NCBI GenBank assembly: GCA_020440705.1
Contig: JAGRNP010000018.1
Coordinates: 1-37,730 of the forward strand
Reading direction: 5' to 3'
Source of the DNA: a bacterium
GTDB taxonomy: Bacteria > Krumholzibacteriota > Krumholzibacteriia > LZORAL124-64-63
Length of the DNA stretch: 37,730 nt
Part shown: positions 17,336 to 25,314 of the stretch, piece after piece
Layout: each line of letters begins with the position of its first letter
How positions within the stretch are numbered: the first letter of the stretch is position 1
Program-made: the position numbers and the translations under genes
The notes under the pieces: model-generated
Seen by the model: the letters and a program-made list of their open reading frames with translations, nothing else
The model's database searches: none
Told to the model about the DNA's origin: nothing

Positions 17336-17353
17336 CCGCCGGAATTCCGGCGG
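17336..17353 (-). terminator. Palindromic hairpin after the cohesin-like gene
   Basis: CCGCC and GGCGG flank GGAATTCC, giving a palindrome 11 nt past the stop at 17364. No T-run follows on the minus strand. Confidence 0.35.
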
Positions 17354-17363
17354 GTGTCCCGGC

Positions 17364-17966
17364 CTAGCGGTACAGGGCCTTGACGGCGCCGAAACTGGCC
17401 GCCTCGACCCCGATCACCGGGTCGAGGATGATCCGGTCGCCGGTGCTGTGGCCGAAGCCCAGATCCTGGTTGGCCGGGTCCCGCACATCCACGTCCTGGA
17501 AGACCAGCGGCGAGATGCCGAAGCCGAGGATCGTGAAGTGGCACACGGCGAGGACCCCGTCGGTGGCCAGGGCGCCGTCGAGGACGGCGCTGGCCAGGTG
17601 CAGCTCACCCACGGGATCGACTCCCGTGTAGTCGAAGAACGCGAAGAGGTGCCCCGACCCGGTGTACCACGAACCCGGCGTGATGGCGTTCAGCTGCACG
17701 AGGAAGGGGTCGTAGGCCGCCTTCACCTCGACGCCCTTGACCGCCTGGCCGGCGGTATCGATCAGGAGCGTCACCGTGAAGTCCGGATCGGTCGGGAGGC
17801 TCTCCGCGGGGTCGAACGAGATGATCTGGGCGGTCGCGGGCAGGGCCGCGGCAAACAGCGCCCCCGCGAGGAGCAGCGCCCCCACGAGGAACAGAATGCC
17901 GGACCGGCGGCGCCGGCTGCGGCCGTCGGCGGCGGAATACGGGTTTCCTACGAGAATCGGATTCAC
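17364..17966 (-). CDS. Exported cohesin-like domain protein
   Basis: The 200-residue protein has a signal anchor (GILFLVGALLLAGALFAAALPATAQ) followed by a single beta-sandwich domain. ESLPTDPDFTVTLLIDTAG, VKGVEVKAAYDPFLVQL, GELHLASAVLDG and LAVCHFTILGFG match the pattern of cohesin domains (bacterial surface or scaffold modules). The start is taken as GTG 17966, because AGGGGG lies six nt upstream; an upstream TTG at 17990 lacks this. It lies upstream of the large exported protein with Asp-rich repeats. A dockerin-cohesin pairing is possible but unproven. It could simply be a stand-alone surface adhesin. Confidence 0.65.
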   Translation of the reverse strand: MNPILVGNPYSAADGRSRRRRSGILFLVGALLLAGALFAAALPATAQIISFDPAESLPTDPDFTVTLLIDTAGQAVKGVEVKAAYDPFLVQLNAITPGSWYTGSGHLFAFFDYTGVDPVGELHLASAVLDGALATDGVLAVCHFTILGFGISPLVFQDVDVRDPANQDLGFGHSTGDRIILDPVIGVEAASFGAVKALYR

Positions 17967-18092
17967 CTGGGTCCCCCTGACGATGGGCAATCACGGCAAC
18001 CGTCCGGGGACGGGTCCCCTGCGGCGCGCCGCTGTGACTCGGGATGGCGATGCGATCGGGCGAGGATCGGGCGGACGAGATGACCTGCGGGG

Positions 18093-18130
18093 ATGATACC
18101 CGATCCAGGGGGCGATTTGAAGGGAAATCG
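18093..18130 (-). promoter_or_regulatory. Promoter of the cohesin-like gene, same layout as 14374-14412
   Basis: On the minus strand TTCAAA (18121-18116) and TATCAT (18098-18093) are 17 bp apart, preceded by CGATTTCCC. CGATTT and AAATCG also form an inverted repeat at 18113-18130 that overlaps the -35. Confidence 0.55.
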
Positions 18131-18165
18131 GGTGGTCCGGGGTTTTGCGGCCCGGGGTTCTCGGC

Positions 18166-18195
18166 TTTACATTGGCCCGGCACGCCGCTTAGAGT
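18166..18195 (+). promoter_or_regulatory. Promoter candidate for the CoA-binding/sugar operon
   Basis: TTTACA (18166-18171) and TAGAGT (18190-18195) are 18 bp apart, about 44 nt before ATG 18239. Confidence 0.4.
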
Positions 18196-18238
18196 CGGCG
18201 CGGCCCCGCATTCGTTTCTCGCCGGGAAAGGACCGGAC

Positions 18239-18676
18239 ATGTCAGACCACGCCCAGCCGAGCAATCCCGACGACGCGGTCGTCAGGGACCTGCTCGCGAC
18301 CATGCGCCGCATCGCCGTCGTCGGCTTCTCCGCCCGGGAAGACCGGGCCAGCCACGGCATCTCGCGCTTCCTCGACGGCCAGGGCTTCGAGGTCGTCGGC
18401 GTCAATCCGGCCCTCGTCGGCCAGGACGTGCTCGGGCTGCCCATCGTGGCCGAGCTGGCCGACATGGCCGGGCCCATCGATGTCGTGGACGTGTTCCGCC
18501 GCAGCGACACCGTGCCGCCGGTGATCGACGCGGCCATCGCGGCCGGCGCCAGGTCGGTGTGGCTGCAGGAAGGCGTCGCGCACGAGGAGGCCGCCGCCCG
18601 GGCCCGCGCCGCGGGGCTCGTCGTCGTCCAGGACCGCTGCATCTACAAAGAGTGGCTGCGGCTGATGAACGGCTGA
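18239..18676 (+). CDS. CoA-binding domain protein (YccU type)
   Basis: The 145-residue protein is a single Rossmann-like CoA-binding domain: MRRIAVVGFSAREDRASHGI, VVGVNPALVGQDVLGLP, IDVVDVFRRSDTVPPVIDAAI and SVWLQEGVAHEEAAARARAAGL with a final DRCIYKEWLRL. The family is widespread and structurally close to the N-terminal part of succinyl-CoA synthetase alpha, but its role is not defined. A GGGAAAGGA sequence precedes ATG 18239. The next gene begins 3 nt after its stop, so it heads the sugar operon. Confidence 0.85.
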   Translation: MSDHAQPSNPDDAVVRDLLATMRRIAVVGFSAREDRASHGISRFLDGQGFEVVGVNPALVGQDVLGLPIVAELADMAGPIDVVDVFRRSDTVPPVIDAAIAAGARSVWLQEGVAHEEAAARARAAGLVVVQDRCIYKEWLRLMNG

Positions 18677-18679
18677 GCC

Positions 18680-19735
18680 TTGACCCCACCGTCGACAGAC
18701 CCGCTCCACCACCCCTGCTGCCTCGTCACCGGGGCCCTGGGCTTCGTGGGACGGCACCTGAGCCGCAGCCTGCTGCTGGCGGGCCATCCGGTCGTCGGCC
18801 TGGGCAAGCACGCCCCGGGGGCGCCGCTGCCCGAGACGGTCGGCCCCTTCCGCCGCGCGGGCGATGCGCCCGAGTTGCCCGGAGCCGTCACCTACGTCTG
18901 CGATGCCGGTCCCCTGTGGTACGTGCCGCTGGACCTGGCGACGCCGGCCCCCATCCGGGACCTCGTCGACCTGCTGCGGCCCGCTTCGATCTACCACCTG
19001 GCCGCCCAGAGCTCGGCCGCGGCCTCCTTCGCCGATCCGGCGGGCACCTTCGCGGCCAACCTGATGGGCACCCTGCACCTGCTCGAGGCCGTGCGGGCCG
19101 TGCCCGACGCCCGCCGCCCCGTGATGCTCGCCGTCGGCTCCTGCGAGGAGTACGGCGACCGGCCCGCCGACGAGCAGCCCCTGCGCGAGGACGCCCCCAT
19201 CGGCCCGATCTCGCCCTACGGCGTGAGCAAGGCGGCCCAGACCCTCCTCTGCCGCCAGTATGTCCGGGCCCACGACCTGCCGGTGGTCATCACCCGCTCG
19301 TTCAGCCACACCGGGCCGGGCCACGACCCCCGCTTCGCCTTCCCCGGCTTCGCGCGCCAGATCGCCGCCGCCGAGCGGGGAGCCGGGCCGCGGGAGATCC
19401 TGGTGGGAGACCTCTCGGCCGTGCGCGACTTCCTCGACGTGCGCGATGTCGTGTCGGCATACCGCCTGCTGGTCAAGGAGGGCCGCCCGGGCGAGATTTA
19501 TCACGTAAGTTCGGGGCGGGGTCTGTCGATAAGGGAGGGTCTGGACCTCCTGATCGGGGCCGCCGCGTGCCCGATCACCGTGCGCCGCGACGAGGCGCGC
19601 TGCCGACCGGCCGACATCGCGGTCGTGGTCGGCGACAACGGGAAGCTGAAGCAAGAGACCGGCTGGGAACCCGAATGGGATTTCGGCGCAACACTGCGGA
19701 GCCTGCTCGACGAGGCCCGAAAGGAATTTCCATGA
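18680..19735 (+). CDS. NAD-dependent epimerase/dehydratase, GDP-deoxymannose reductase-like
   Basis: The 351-residue protein is an extended SDR. CLVTGALGFVGRHLSR gives the GxxGxxG nucleotide site, VGSCEEYGD the catalytic Ser, and SPYGVSKAAQ the YxxxK pair. The C-terminal CRPADIAVVVGDNGKLKQETGW is typical of GDP-mannose dehydratases and of GDP-4-keto-6-deoxymannose reductase (Rmd), which I favour. The likely start is TTG 18680; no in-frame ATG or GTG lies before the nucleotide motif, and there is no clear ribosome site, so coupling to the CoA-binding gene is likely. The end overlaps ugd by 4 nt (ATGA). Confidence 0.8.
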   Translation: MTPPSTDPLHHPCCLVTGALGFVGRHLSRSLLLAGHPVVGLGKHAPGAPLPETVGPFRRAGDAPELPGAVTYVCDAGPLWYVPLDLATPAPIRDLVDLLRPASIYHLAAQSSAAASFADPAGTFAANLMGTLHLLEAVRAVPDARRPVMLAVGSCEEYGDRPADEQPLREDAPIGPISPYGVSKAAQTLLCRQYVRAHDLPVVITRSFSHTGPGHDPRFAFPGFARQIAAAERGAGPREILVGDLSAVRDFLDVRDVVSAYRLLVKEGRPGEIYHVSSGRGLSIREGLDLLIGAAACPITVRRDEARCRPADIAVVVGDNGKLKQETGWEPEWDFGATLRSLLDEARKEFP

Positions 19736-21054
19736 TCCGGATCTGCATGGTGGGGACGGGCTACGTCGGCCTCGTCTCGGGAGCGTGCATGGCCGACTTC
19801 GGCCACAGGGTGACGTGCGTCGACATCAACCAGGAGCGCATCGAGGGCCTCGTGCGGGGCGAGATCCCCTTCTACGAGCCGGGCCTCGACCGCCTCGTGC
19901 TGAAGAACGTCGAGGAGCAGCGCCTCTTCTTCACGACCAGCCTGGCCGAGGGCATGCAGGGCGCCGACGTGGTCCTCATCGCCGTGCAGACCCCCATGTC
20001 CGAATCGGGCGAGGCCGATCTGCAGTACGTCATGAAGGTCGGCGAGGAGATCGGTGACCTTCTCGACAGCTACAAGGTCATCGTCACCAAGAGCACCGTG
20101 CCCGTGGGGACCAACCGCGCCCTGAAGAAGGTCATCTCCGGGCGCCTGAAGACGCCGGTCGAGTTCGACATGGCCAGCAACCCCGAGTTCCTGCGCGAAG
20201 GCTCCTCCATCGAGGACTTCATGCGGCCGGACCGCGTCGTCATCGGCACCGAGAGCGAGCGCGCCGAGAAGCTGCTGCGCGAGATCTACCGCCCGCTGTA
20301 CCTGCTCGACACGCCGCTGGTCGCCACCGGCATCGAGACGGCCGAGCTGGTGAAGTACGCGTCGAACAGCTTCCTCGCCGTGAAGATCAGCTTCATCAAC
20401 GAGATCGCGAAACTGGCCGAGGCCGTCGGCGCCGACGTCTTCGACGTGGCCAAGGCCATGGGCCTGGACAAGCGCATCGGCGCGAAGTTCCTGCACCCGG
20501 GCCTGGGTTTCGGCGGCAGCTGCCTGCCGAAGGACACCAACGCCATCGTCCACATCGCGAAGGAAGCCGGCGCGGACATGAGCATCGTCCGCGCGGCCAT
20601 CGACGTGAACCGGGCCATCCCGGCCACGGCCATGGCCAAGGCCGAGCGCCTGGCCGGCGACCTGACGGGCAGGCGCGTGGCGCTGATCGGCCTCGCCTTC
20701 AAGCCCAACACCGACGACATCCGCTCGGCGGCCAGCCTCGAACTGGTGAAGCTGCTGCGGGCCAAGGGGTGCGACATCCGGGCCCACGACCCCGCCGCCA
20801 TGGAGAACTTCAAGCTCTTCCACCCCGACCTGACCTACTGCAAATCCCCCTACGAGGCGTGCGATGGCGCCGCGATCGCCATCCTCGTGACCGAGTGGAA
20901 CCAGTACCGGCAACTGGACTTCTCCTGGCTGAAGGACACCATGGCAGGAAACGCTTTCCTCGACTGCCGGAACGTGTATGATCGTCCGCATCTGGAAAAA
21001 TTCGGCTTCAGGTACGATTGTTTCGGCCGGGCGGACCACACCTCCCTCGCCTGA
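19732..21054 (+). CDS. ugd: UDP-glucose 6-dehydrogenase
   Basis: The 440-residue protein is full length. IRICMVGTGYVGLVSGACMADFG is the NAD site, ASNPEFLREGSSIEDFMRPDRVV binds substrate, and GFGGSCLPKD carries the catalytic cysteine (C264). GLAFKPNTDDIRSAASL opens the C-terminal UDP-binding domain. It oxidises UDP-glucose to UDP-glucuronate, a precursor for exopolysaccharide and lipopolysaccharide sugars. Its ATG overlaps the TGA of the upstream SDR gene. The 114-nt gap to the next gene contains several hairpins. Confidence 0.94.
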   Translation: MIRICMVGTGYVGLVSGACMADFGHRVTCVDINQERIEGLVRGEIPFYEPGLDRLVLKNVEEQRLFFTTSLAEGMQGADVVLIAVQTPMSESGEADLQYVMKVGEEIGDLLDSYKVIVTKSTVPVGTNRALKKVISGRLKTPVEFDMASNPEFLREGSSIEDFMRPDRVVIGTESERAEKLLREIYRPLYLLDTPLVATGIETAELVKYASNSFLAVKISFINEIAKLAEAVGADVFDVAKAMGLDKRIGAKFLHPGLGFGGSCLPKDTNAIVHIAKEAGADMSIVRAAIDVNRAIPATAMAKAERLAGDLTGRRVALIGLAFKPNTDDIRSAASLELVKLLRAKGCDIRAHDPAAMENFKLFHPDLTYCKSPYEACDGAAIAILVTEWNQYRQLDFSWLKDTMAGNAFLDCRNVYDRPHLEKFGFRYDCFGRADHTSLA

Positions 21055-21127
21055 GGGCGGTCCGGTCCGCACCGCCGGATTCGAAGCGCCGGTTTTTCCG
21101 GAATCCCGTGTTTCGGGACCCCATTGA

Positions 21128-21150
21128 GCCCGCGGCCCGAGGTCGCGGGC
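21128..21150 (+). other. Hairpin in the ugd-aminotransferase gap
   Basis: GCCCGCG and CGCGGGC form a 7-bp stem 18 nt before the aminotransferase start. A second hairpin, GGCGGT/ACCGCC, lies at 21056-21076 right after the ugd stop. Neither has a T-run. They may slow or stabilise the transcript rather than end it. Confidence 0.35.
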
Positions 21151-21168
21151 GAAAGGAATGCGGACCAG

Positions 21169-22308
21169 ATGTCCTCCCAGCACAAACGCGTCGGTCGCTA
21201 CGACCTCGTGACCCCCATGCTCCCGGTCAAGGACGAGCTCGTCGCCAAGTTCGAGCAGATGCTCCTGTCGGGGAACTTCATCCTGGGCGAGGAGGGCCGC
21301 CTGCTCGAGGCCGAACTGGCCGACGCCTGCGGCGTGCCCGCGGCGGTCGGCGTGTCGAGCGGATCGTCGGCGTTGCAGGTGGCGCTGGCCATGGCGGGCG
21401 TCCGGGCGGGCGACGAGGTCATCACCACGCCCTACACCTTCGACGCGACCATGGAGTCGATCATCCGGCTCGACGCCGTGCCGGTCTTCGTGGACATCCG
21501 GCCCGCCGACCTGACCATGGACCCGGCGAAGATCGTCGACGCGATCACCGACCGCACGCGCGCCATCATGCCGGTGCCCATCTTCGGGGCACCCTGCGAG
21601 ATGAACGCCATCAACGCCATCGCCGCCGAGCACGGCCTCGAGGTGATCGTCGACATGGCCCAGGCCTTCGGCACCATCTACGACGGCCGGCCCATGGGCG
21701 CCTGGGGGCGCATGAGCACCCTCAGCTTCTACCCGACCAAGAACCTGCCCGGCATCGGCGACGGCGGCATGGTCTTCTGCCGCGAGACCGTCGACGCCGA
21801 GCGCATCCGGAAGATCCGCACCCACCAGGCCGTGCGCATCGGTGACCACCTGATCACCGGCTGGAACAGCCGCCTCGACGAGGTGCAGGCCATGGTCATC
21901 CGCGCCCGCCACGCACGCTTCGCCGACGAGCAGCGCGACCGCGACGCGGTGGCCGGGATCTACGACAGCCACATCCCGGCGGCGAACCGGCTGCAGCCGG
22001 CCCGGACCGAGCGCGGCTGCAAGGTGACCTACCACCAGTACTGGGTGCGCTGCGGCGCCCGGCGCGCCGAGCTGCAGCGCCTGCTCGACGAGGCCGGGGT
22101 CGACACCGCCGTCTACTACGATCCGCCGCTGCACCGGCACGAGTTGGCGGTGTACGGCCGCGCCCACGGCGAGCTCGTCGAGGCCGAGCGGGCCGGACGC
22201 GAGGTGCTCATCCTGCCCATCCATGCCGCGCTGCCCTTCGAGGACGCCCACCGCATCGGGCGGATCGTGGGCGAGTTCCTCGGCTCCGAGGCCGCGGCCG
22301 AGTCCTGA
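21169..22308 (+). CDS. DegT/DnrJ/EryC1/StrS family sugar aminotransferase
   Basis: The 379-residue protein is a PLP enzyme that aminates keto-sugar nucleotides. GNFILGEEGRLLEAELADACG, VGVSSGSSALQVAL, DEVITTPYTFDAT, VIVDMAQAFGTIYDGR and SFYPTKNLPGIGDGGM are visible; K191 in PTKN is the PLP lysine. NSRLDEVQAMVIRARHARF is also typical. The start is ATG 21169, with AAAGGA somewhat far upstream; an upstream GTG or TTG could be used instead. Following ugd, it suggests that an amino sugar nucleotide is made here. The next gene starts 14 nt downstream. Confidence 0.88.
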   Translation: MSSQHKRVGRYDLVTPMLPVKDELVAKFEQMLLSGNFILGEEGRLLEAELADACGVPAAVGVSSGSSALQVALAMAGVRAGDEVITTPYTFDATMESIIRLDAVPVFVDIRPADLTMDPAKIVDAITDRTRAIMPVPIFGAPCEMNAINAIAAEHGLEVIVDMAQAFGTIYDGRPMGAWGRMSTLSFYPTKNLPGIGDGGMVFCRETVDAERIRKIRTHQAVRIGDHLITGWNSRLDEVQAMVIRARHARFADEQRDRDAVAGIYDSHIPAANRLQPARTERGCKVTYHQYWVRCGARRAELQRLLDEAGVDTAVYYDPPLHRHELAVYGRAHGELVEAERAGREVLILPIHAALPFEDAHRIGRIVGEFLGSEAAAES

Positions 22309-22322
22309 ACGGAAGGCGAGAC

Positions 22323-23462
22323 GTGAAATCGCGGGTCCTCAGCTTCGCCAGCCTGGCCGCCCCCCTCACCCGGGCCCACACCCAGGCGTTCATCGACCGT
22401 CTGCAGGAGGTCGCGCCGCGCCTGACCTGCCAGCTGAACGTCCTGCCTTCGCCCGTCCCCGCCGCCGAGCGCGACGACGAGGTGTTCGTGGCGGTCAGCC
22501 GCGGCGAGATGCACTACCTCGAGAGCGTGCTGCAGCAGGAGCAGGCCCGGCTGGTCGTGGTCGAGGCGGCCGACATGGTGCTGCCCCTGCCCGACGACCT
22601 CGCCGTGCTGTGCGTGCCCGATCGGGCCGCCCCCTTCGACGCCTACCTGAACCGTCAGGGCCTGATCATGGACGACATGGAACCCGGCGGGAAGGTCGGC
22701 GTGCTCTCCATGCGCTCGCGCAGCCAGATGGCCGCCCTGTGGCCCGAGCTCGACTTCCGCATCCTGCGGGGTGGCGTCGACCGCGCCATGGAGACCCACA
22801 TGCGGAAGTCGGAGATCGACGGCCTGATCGTCCCCGCGGCCGTCACGGAGCACCTCGGCATCCAGGGCGTCGTAGCCGAGATCTACGCGCCGGACTTCAT
22901 CCTGCCCAGTCCCGGCCAGGGCATCCTGGCCGTGATCGGCCGCGCCGCCGACGCCGAGGCCCGGGAGCTGCTGGCGCCCCTCCACTCGCCGGACACGGCG
23001 GTCGAGTTGGCGGCCGAACAGGCCTTCTGTCGGCGGATGATCAGCGACCAGGACCTGCCGGTCGGCGCCCTGGCCAAGTCGGAGCACGGCGAGGTCGCCA
23101 TCTGCGGCGCCACGGGCGCGGGGCTCAGCCGCATCGTCGTCAACGGCGCCAACGAGGAGGCCGAAGCCGTGGGCGCCGGCCTGGCCCAGCAGATCCTCAG
23201 CAGCGGCGAGAGCTTCGCCGACCTGCTCGAGGCCGACTTCCCCGACGGCCTGCCCGATGACCCCGAGGACGGCGGCGACGACGAAGATGCGGTCATCATG
23301 GGCGACTTCGACTACGACGGCGGGGACGACGAGGACGGCGGCTTCGACGACCTGGACGATCTGGACGAACAGGAGCGCATGCGGGCCCTGGAGGACATGG
23401 CCGGGGTGGTCGAGGACGAGGACGGCGACGAGGACGACGACGAGGAAGATGCCTACGACTGA
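22323..23462 (+). CDS. Degenerate hydroxymethylbilane synthase (HemC) homologue with acidic tail
   Basis: This 379-residue protein aligns along ~300 residues with porphobilinogen deaminase. VGVLSMRSRSQMAALWPELDFRI corresponds to VGTSSLRRQxQL, and ILRGGVDRAM, FILPSPGQGILAV, DTAVELAAEQAFCRRM and LPVGALA also match. The cysteine that holds the dipyrromethane cofactor (GGCQVPIG in E. coli) is Gln243 here (SDQDLPVG). The Lys of HSMKDVP is Ala (D84 is kept), and the second Arg of LRR is Ser. Residues ~306-379 form an Asp/Glu-rich tail that true HemC lacks. It is therefore unlikely to be an active deaminase; a binding or regulatory role is possible. The start is GTG 22323 after GGAAGGCGAG. Its last 10 nt overlap convergent pyrD. 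Confidence 0.8.
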   Translation: MKSRVLSFASLAAPLTRAHTQAFIDRLQEVAPRLTCQLNVLPSPVPAAERDDEVFVAVSRGEMHYLESVLQQEQARLVVVEAADMVLPLPDDLAVLCVPDRAAPFDAYLNRQGLIMDDMEPGGKVGVLSMRSRSQMAALWPELDFRILRGGVDRAMETHMRKSEIDGLIVPAAVTEHLGIQGVVAEIYAPDFILPSPGQGILAVIGRAADAEARELLAPLHSPDTAVELAAEQAFCRRMISDQDLPVGALAKSEHGEVAICGATGAGLSRIVVNGANEEAEAVGAGLAQQILSSGESFADLLEADFPDGLPDDPEDGGDDEDAVIMGDFDYDGGDDEDGGFDDLDDLDEQERMRALEDMAGVVEDEDGDEDDDEEDAYD

Positions 23463-24382
23463 GCCCGCACGAGGTCGCGGGCGATGCGCGCCGCGGCGAA
23501 CGGGTCCCGCATCTGGGCCGTGCCCACCTGCACGCTGACGCAACCGAGCGCGAAGAACTTCAGGGCGTCCGCCGCCGAGGCGATGCCCCCCACCCCCACC
23601 ACCGGCACCCGCGCCTGCTGCACGATCTGGTCGACCTTGGCCAGGGCGATGGGCAGCACGGCCGGCCCGGAGTAGCCGCCGAACCGCCGCGGCAGCACCG
23701 GCCGCCCCGTCGCCAGATCGACATCCAGCCCGATGACCGTGTTGATGGCGCTGACCGCGTCCGCGCCCGCGTCGCCCGCCGCGCGCGCGAGGGCCGCGAT
23801 GTCCGCGACGTTCGGCGTGAGCTTGGCCAGCAACGGCCGCCCCGGCAGGGCTTCCCGCGCGGCGGCCACGCACTCGGCCACCGTGCCCGGATCGCTGCCG
23901 AAATCGTGCCCGCCCTCGGCGACGTTGGGGCAGCTCAGGTTGATCTCGATGCCGTGCCAGTGCGCGAAGTCGCCCGCGACCTCCTGCAGGCGCGCCGTCA
24001 TGGTGCCGAACTCTTCGGGCCGGGTGGCCGCGAGGCTGGCGATCACCGGCACGCCCCGCGCCTCGAGCTCGGGCAGGGTTTCGCGGCAGAAGACGTCGTA
24101 GCCCACGTTCTCCAGCCCGATGCTGTTGATGGCGCCGACCTCGGTTTCGGCCAGGCGTGGCATGGGATTGCCCGAACGCGGCGCCGGCGTGACGGTCTTG
24201 GTGACGACGGCGCCGATCCCCGCGTAGGGCGACGCGAAACCGGGCGCGGCCATGTCGTGCCCGCTCAGCCCGTAGGCGAAGCAGCCCGAGGCGGTCCAGA
24301 TGCGGCCGGGGATCTCGCGGCCGCCCAGGGTAAAGGGGGCGACGGGGTCGAGGTCGAACCAGGTGGGCAGCGATGGGGGCAA
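23453..24382 (-). CDS. pyrD: Dihydroorotate dehydrogenase, catalytic subunit (class 1B)
   Basis: The 309-residue FMN protein has WTASGCFAYG, EVGAINSIGLENVG, the active-site loop INLSCPNVAEGG (catalytic Cys), AKLTPNV and VPVVGVGGIASAADALKFFALG for FMN phosphate. It oxidises dihydroorotate to orotate and needs PyrK, encoded just upstream, to pass electrons to NAD+. The start is TTG 24382, with AAGGAA six nt before it; no in-frame ATG or GTG fits better. The 62-nt gap to pyrK contains a GTCCGG/CCGGAC hairpin. The 3' end overlaps the HemC-like gene by 10 nt. Confidence 0.93.
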   Translation of the reverse strand: MPPSLPTWFDLDPVAPFTLGGREIPGRIWTASGCFAYGLSGHDMAAPGFASPYAGIGAVVTKTVTPAPRSGNPMPRLAETEVGAINSIGLENVGYDVFCRETLPELEARGVPVIASLAATRPEEFGTMTARLQEVAGDFAHWHGIEINLSCPNVAEGGHDFGSDPGTVAECVAAAREALPGRPLLAKLTPNVADIAALARAAGDAGADAVSAINTVIGLDVDLATGRPVLPRRFGGYSGPAVLPIALAKVDQIVQQARVPVVGVGGIASAADALKFFALGCVSVQVGTAQMRDPFAAARIARDLVRAQS

Positions 24383-24444
24383 GGCGGTTCCTTCGTTTGG
24401 GCGCCGGGGCCCGGTCCGGCGGCCGGACGGGTCCCGCAGGCGCC

Positions 24445-25293
24445 TCAGGTGGTCGGCAGCACCGGGACGCCGTAGCGGTCCCAGCGGATCTGGTCGGCCC
24501 GGAAGACCGGACCCTCGTCGCAGCAGGTGGCGTTGCGCCAGCCGTCGGGCCCGGCCGTCGCCACCGGCACGACGCAGCCCTTGCACACGCCGTAGCCGCA
24601 GCCCATGTGCTCCTCCAGGGAGACCCAGCAGTCCCATCCGCGCGCAGCGGCCAGGCGCGCCGCCGCCCGCAGCAACGGGATCGGCCCGCAGGCCAGCACC
24701 GCCCGGGTCCGCCCGTCGGCCAGGTCGCCCCGGGAGGCGACCAGTTCGGTGACCACGCCGGCGAACGCCTCGCGGTCGGCGGGCACGTCCACCGCCCGAT
24801 CGACGCTCACGCCCCAGCGGGCGTCGAGCATGGACCAGGGCACGTCGGCGCCGTCGCGCCCGCCGAAGAAGGCGGTGTCCCCGTCGCGACCGTGCCGGGC
24901 GAACCACGCGTGCACCGGCGGCAGACCCACGCCCCCGCCGATGAGCACGGCGGGGCGCCCTTCCAGTTCGTCCGGTGTCGGAAAGGGACGGCCGAGCGGG
25001 CCGAGCACGGTGAGGCCCTGGCCCGGCTTGAGGCGCGCCAGGGCCGCCGTGCCGCGCCCGACGACCCGATACAGGAAGGAGAGCGTGGTGCCGTCGCCGG
25101 CGAGGATCGAGAAGGGCCGGCTGAAGACCAGCGGCAGGCCGTCCGCGAGATTCAGCATGGCGAACTGGCCCGGACGGAACGGCAGCGGCGCGTCGAGCTC
25201 GCAATCGAGGCGGATCAGGCCGCTGGACATCTCGACGTTGGTGATGAAACGGGCCGGACAGCTCCGGGCCGCGGGGGCGGTGGTCCCGGCCAT
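24445..25293 (-). CDS. pyrK: Dihydroorotate dehydrogenase electron transfer subunit
   Basis: The 282-residue protein is a ferredoxin-reductase-type flavoprotein. RPGQFAMLNL and LVFSRPFSIL bind FAD, VLIGGGVGLPPVHAW binds NAD, and HMGCGYGVCKGCVVPV with a later NATCCDEGPVF supplies the four cysteines of the 2Fe-2S cluster. It accepts electrons from PyrD FMN and reduces NAD+. The start is ATG 25293, 21 nt after the stop of the TPR lipoprotein gene, so the two are probably co-transcribed with pyrD. Confidence 0.92.
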   Translation of the reverse strand: MAGTTAPAARSCPARFITNVEMSSGLIRLDCELDAPLPFRPGQFAMLNLADGLPLVFSRPFSILAGDGTTLSFLYRVVGRGTAALARLKPGQGLTVLGPLGRPFPTPDELEGRPAVLIGGGVGLPPVHAWFARHGRDGDTAFFGGRDGADVPWSMLDARWGVSVDRAVDVPADREAFAGVVTELVASRGDLADGRTRAVLACGPIPLLRAAARLAAARGWDCWVSLEEHMGCGYGVCKGCVVPVATAGPDGWRNATCCDEGPVFRADQIRWDRYGVPVLPTT

Positions 25294-25314
25294 CAGGCCA
25301 CCTCCCGGCAGGGG

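Noticed and set aside
22323-23462. Annotation as functional hemC
   Set aside because: The cofactor-binding cysteine and two other conserved basic residues are absent, and the gene context is sugar metabolism.
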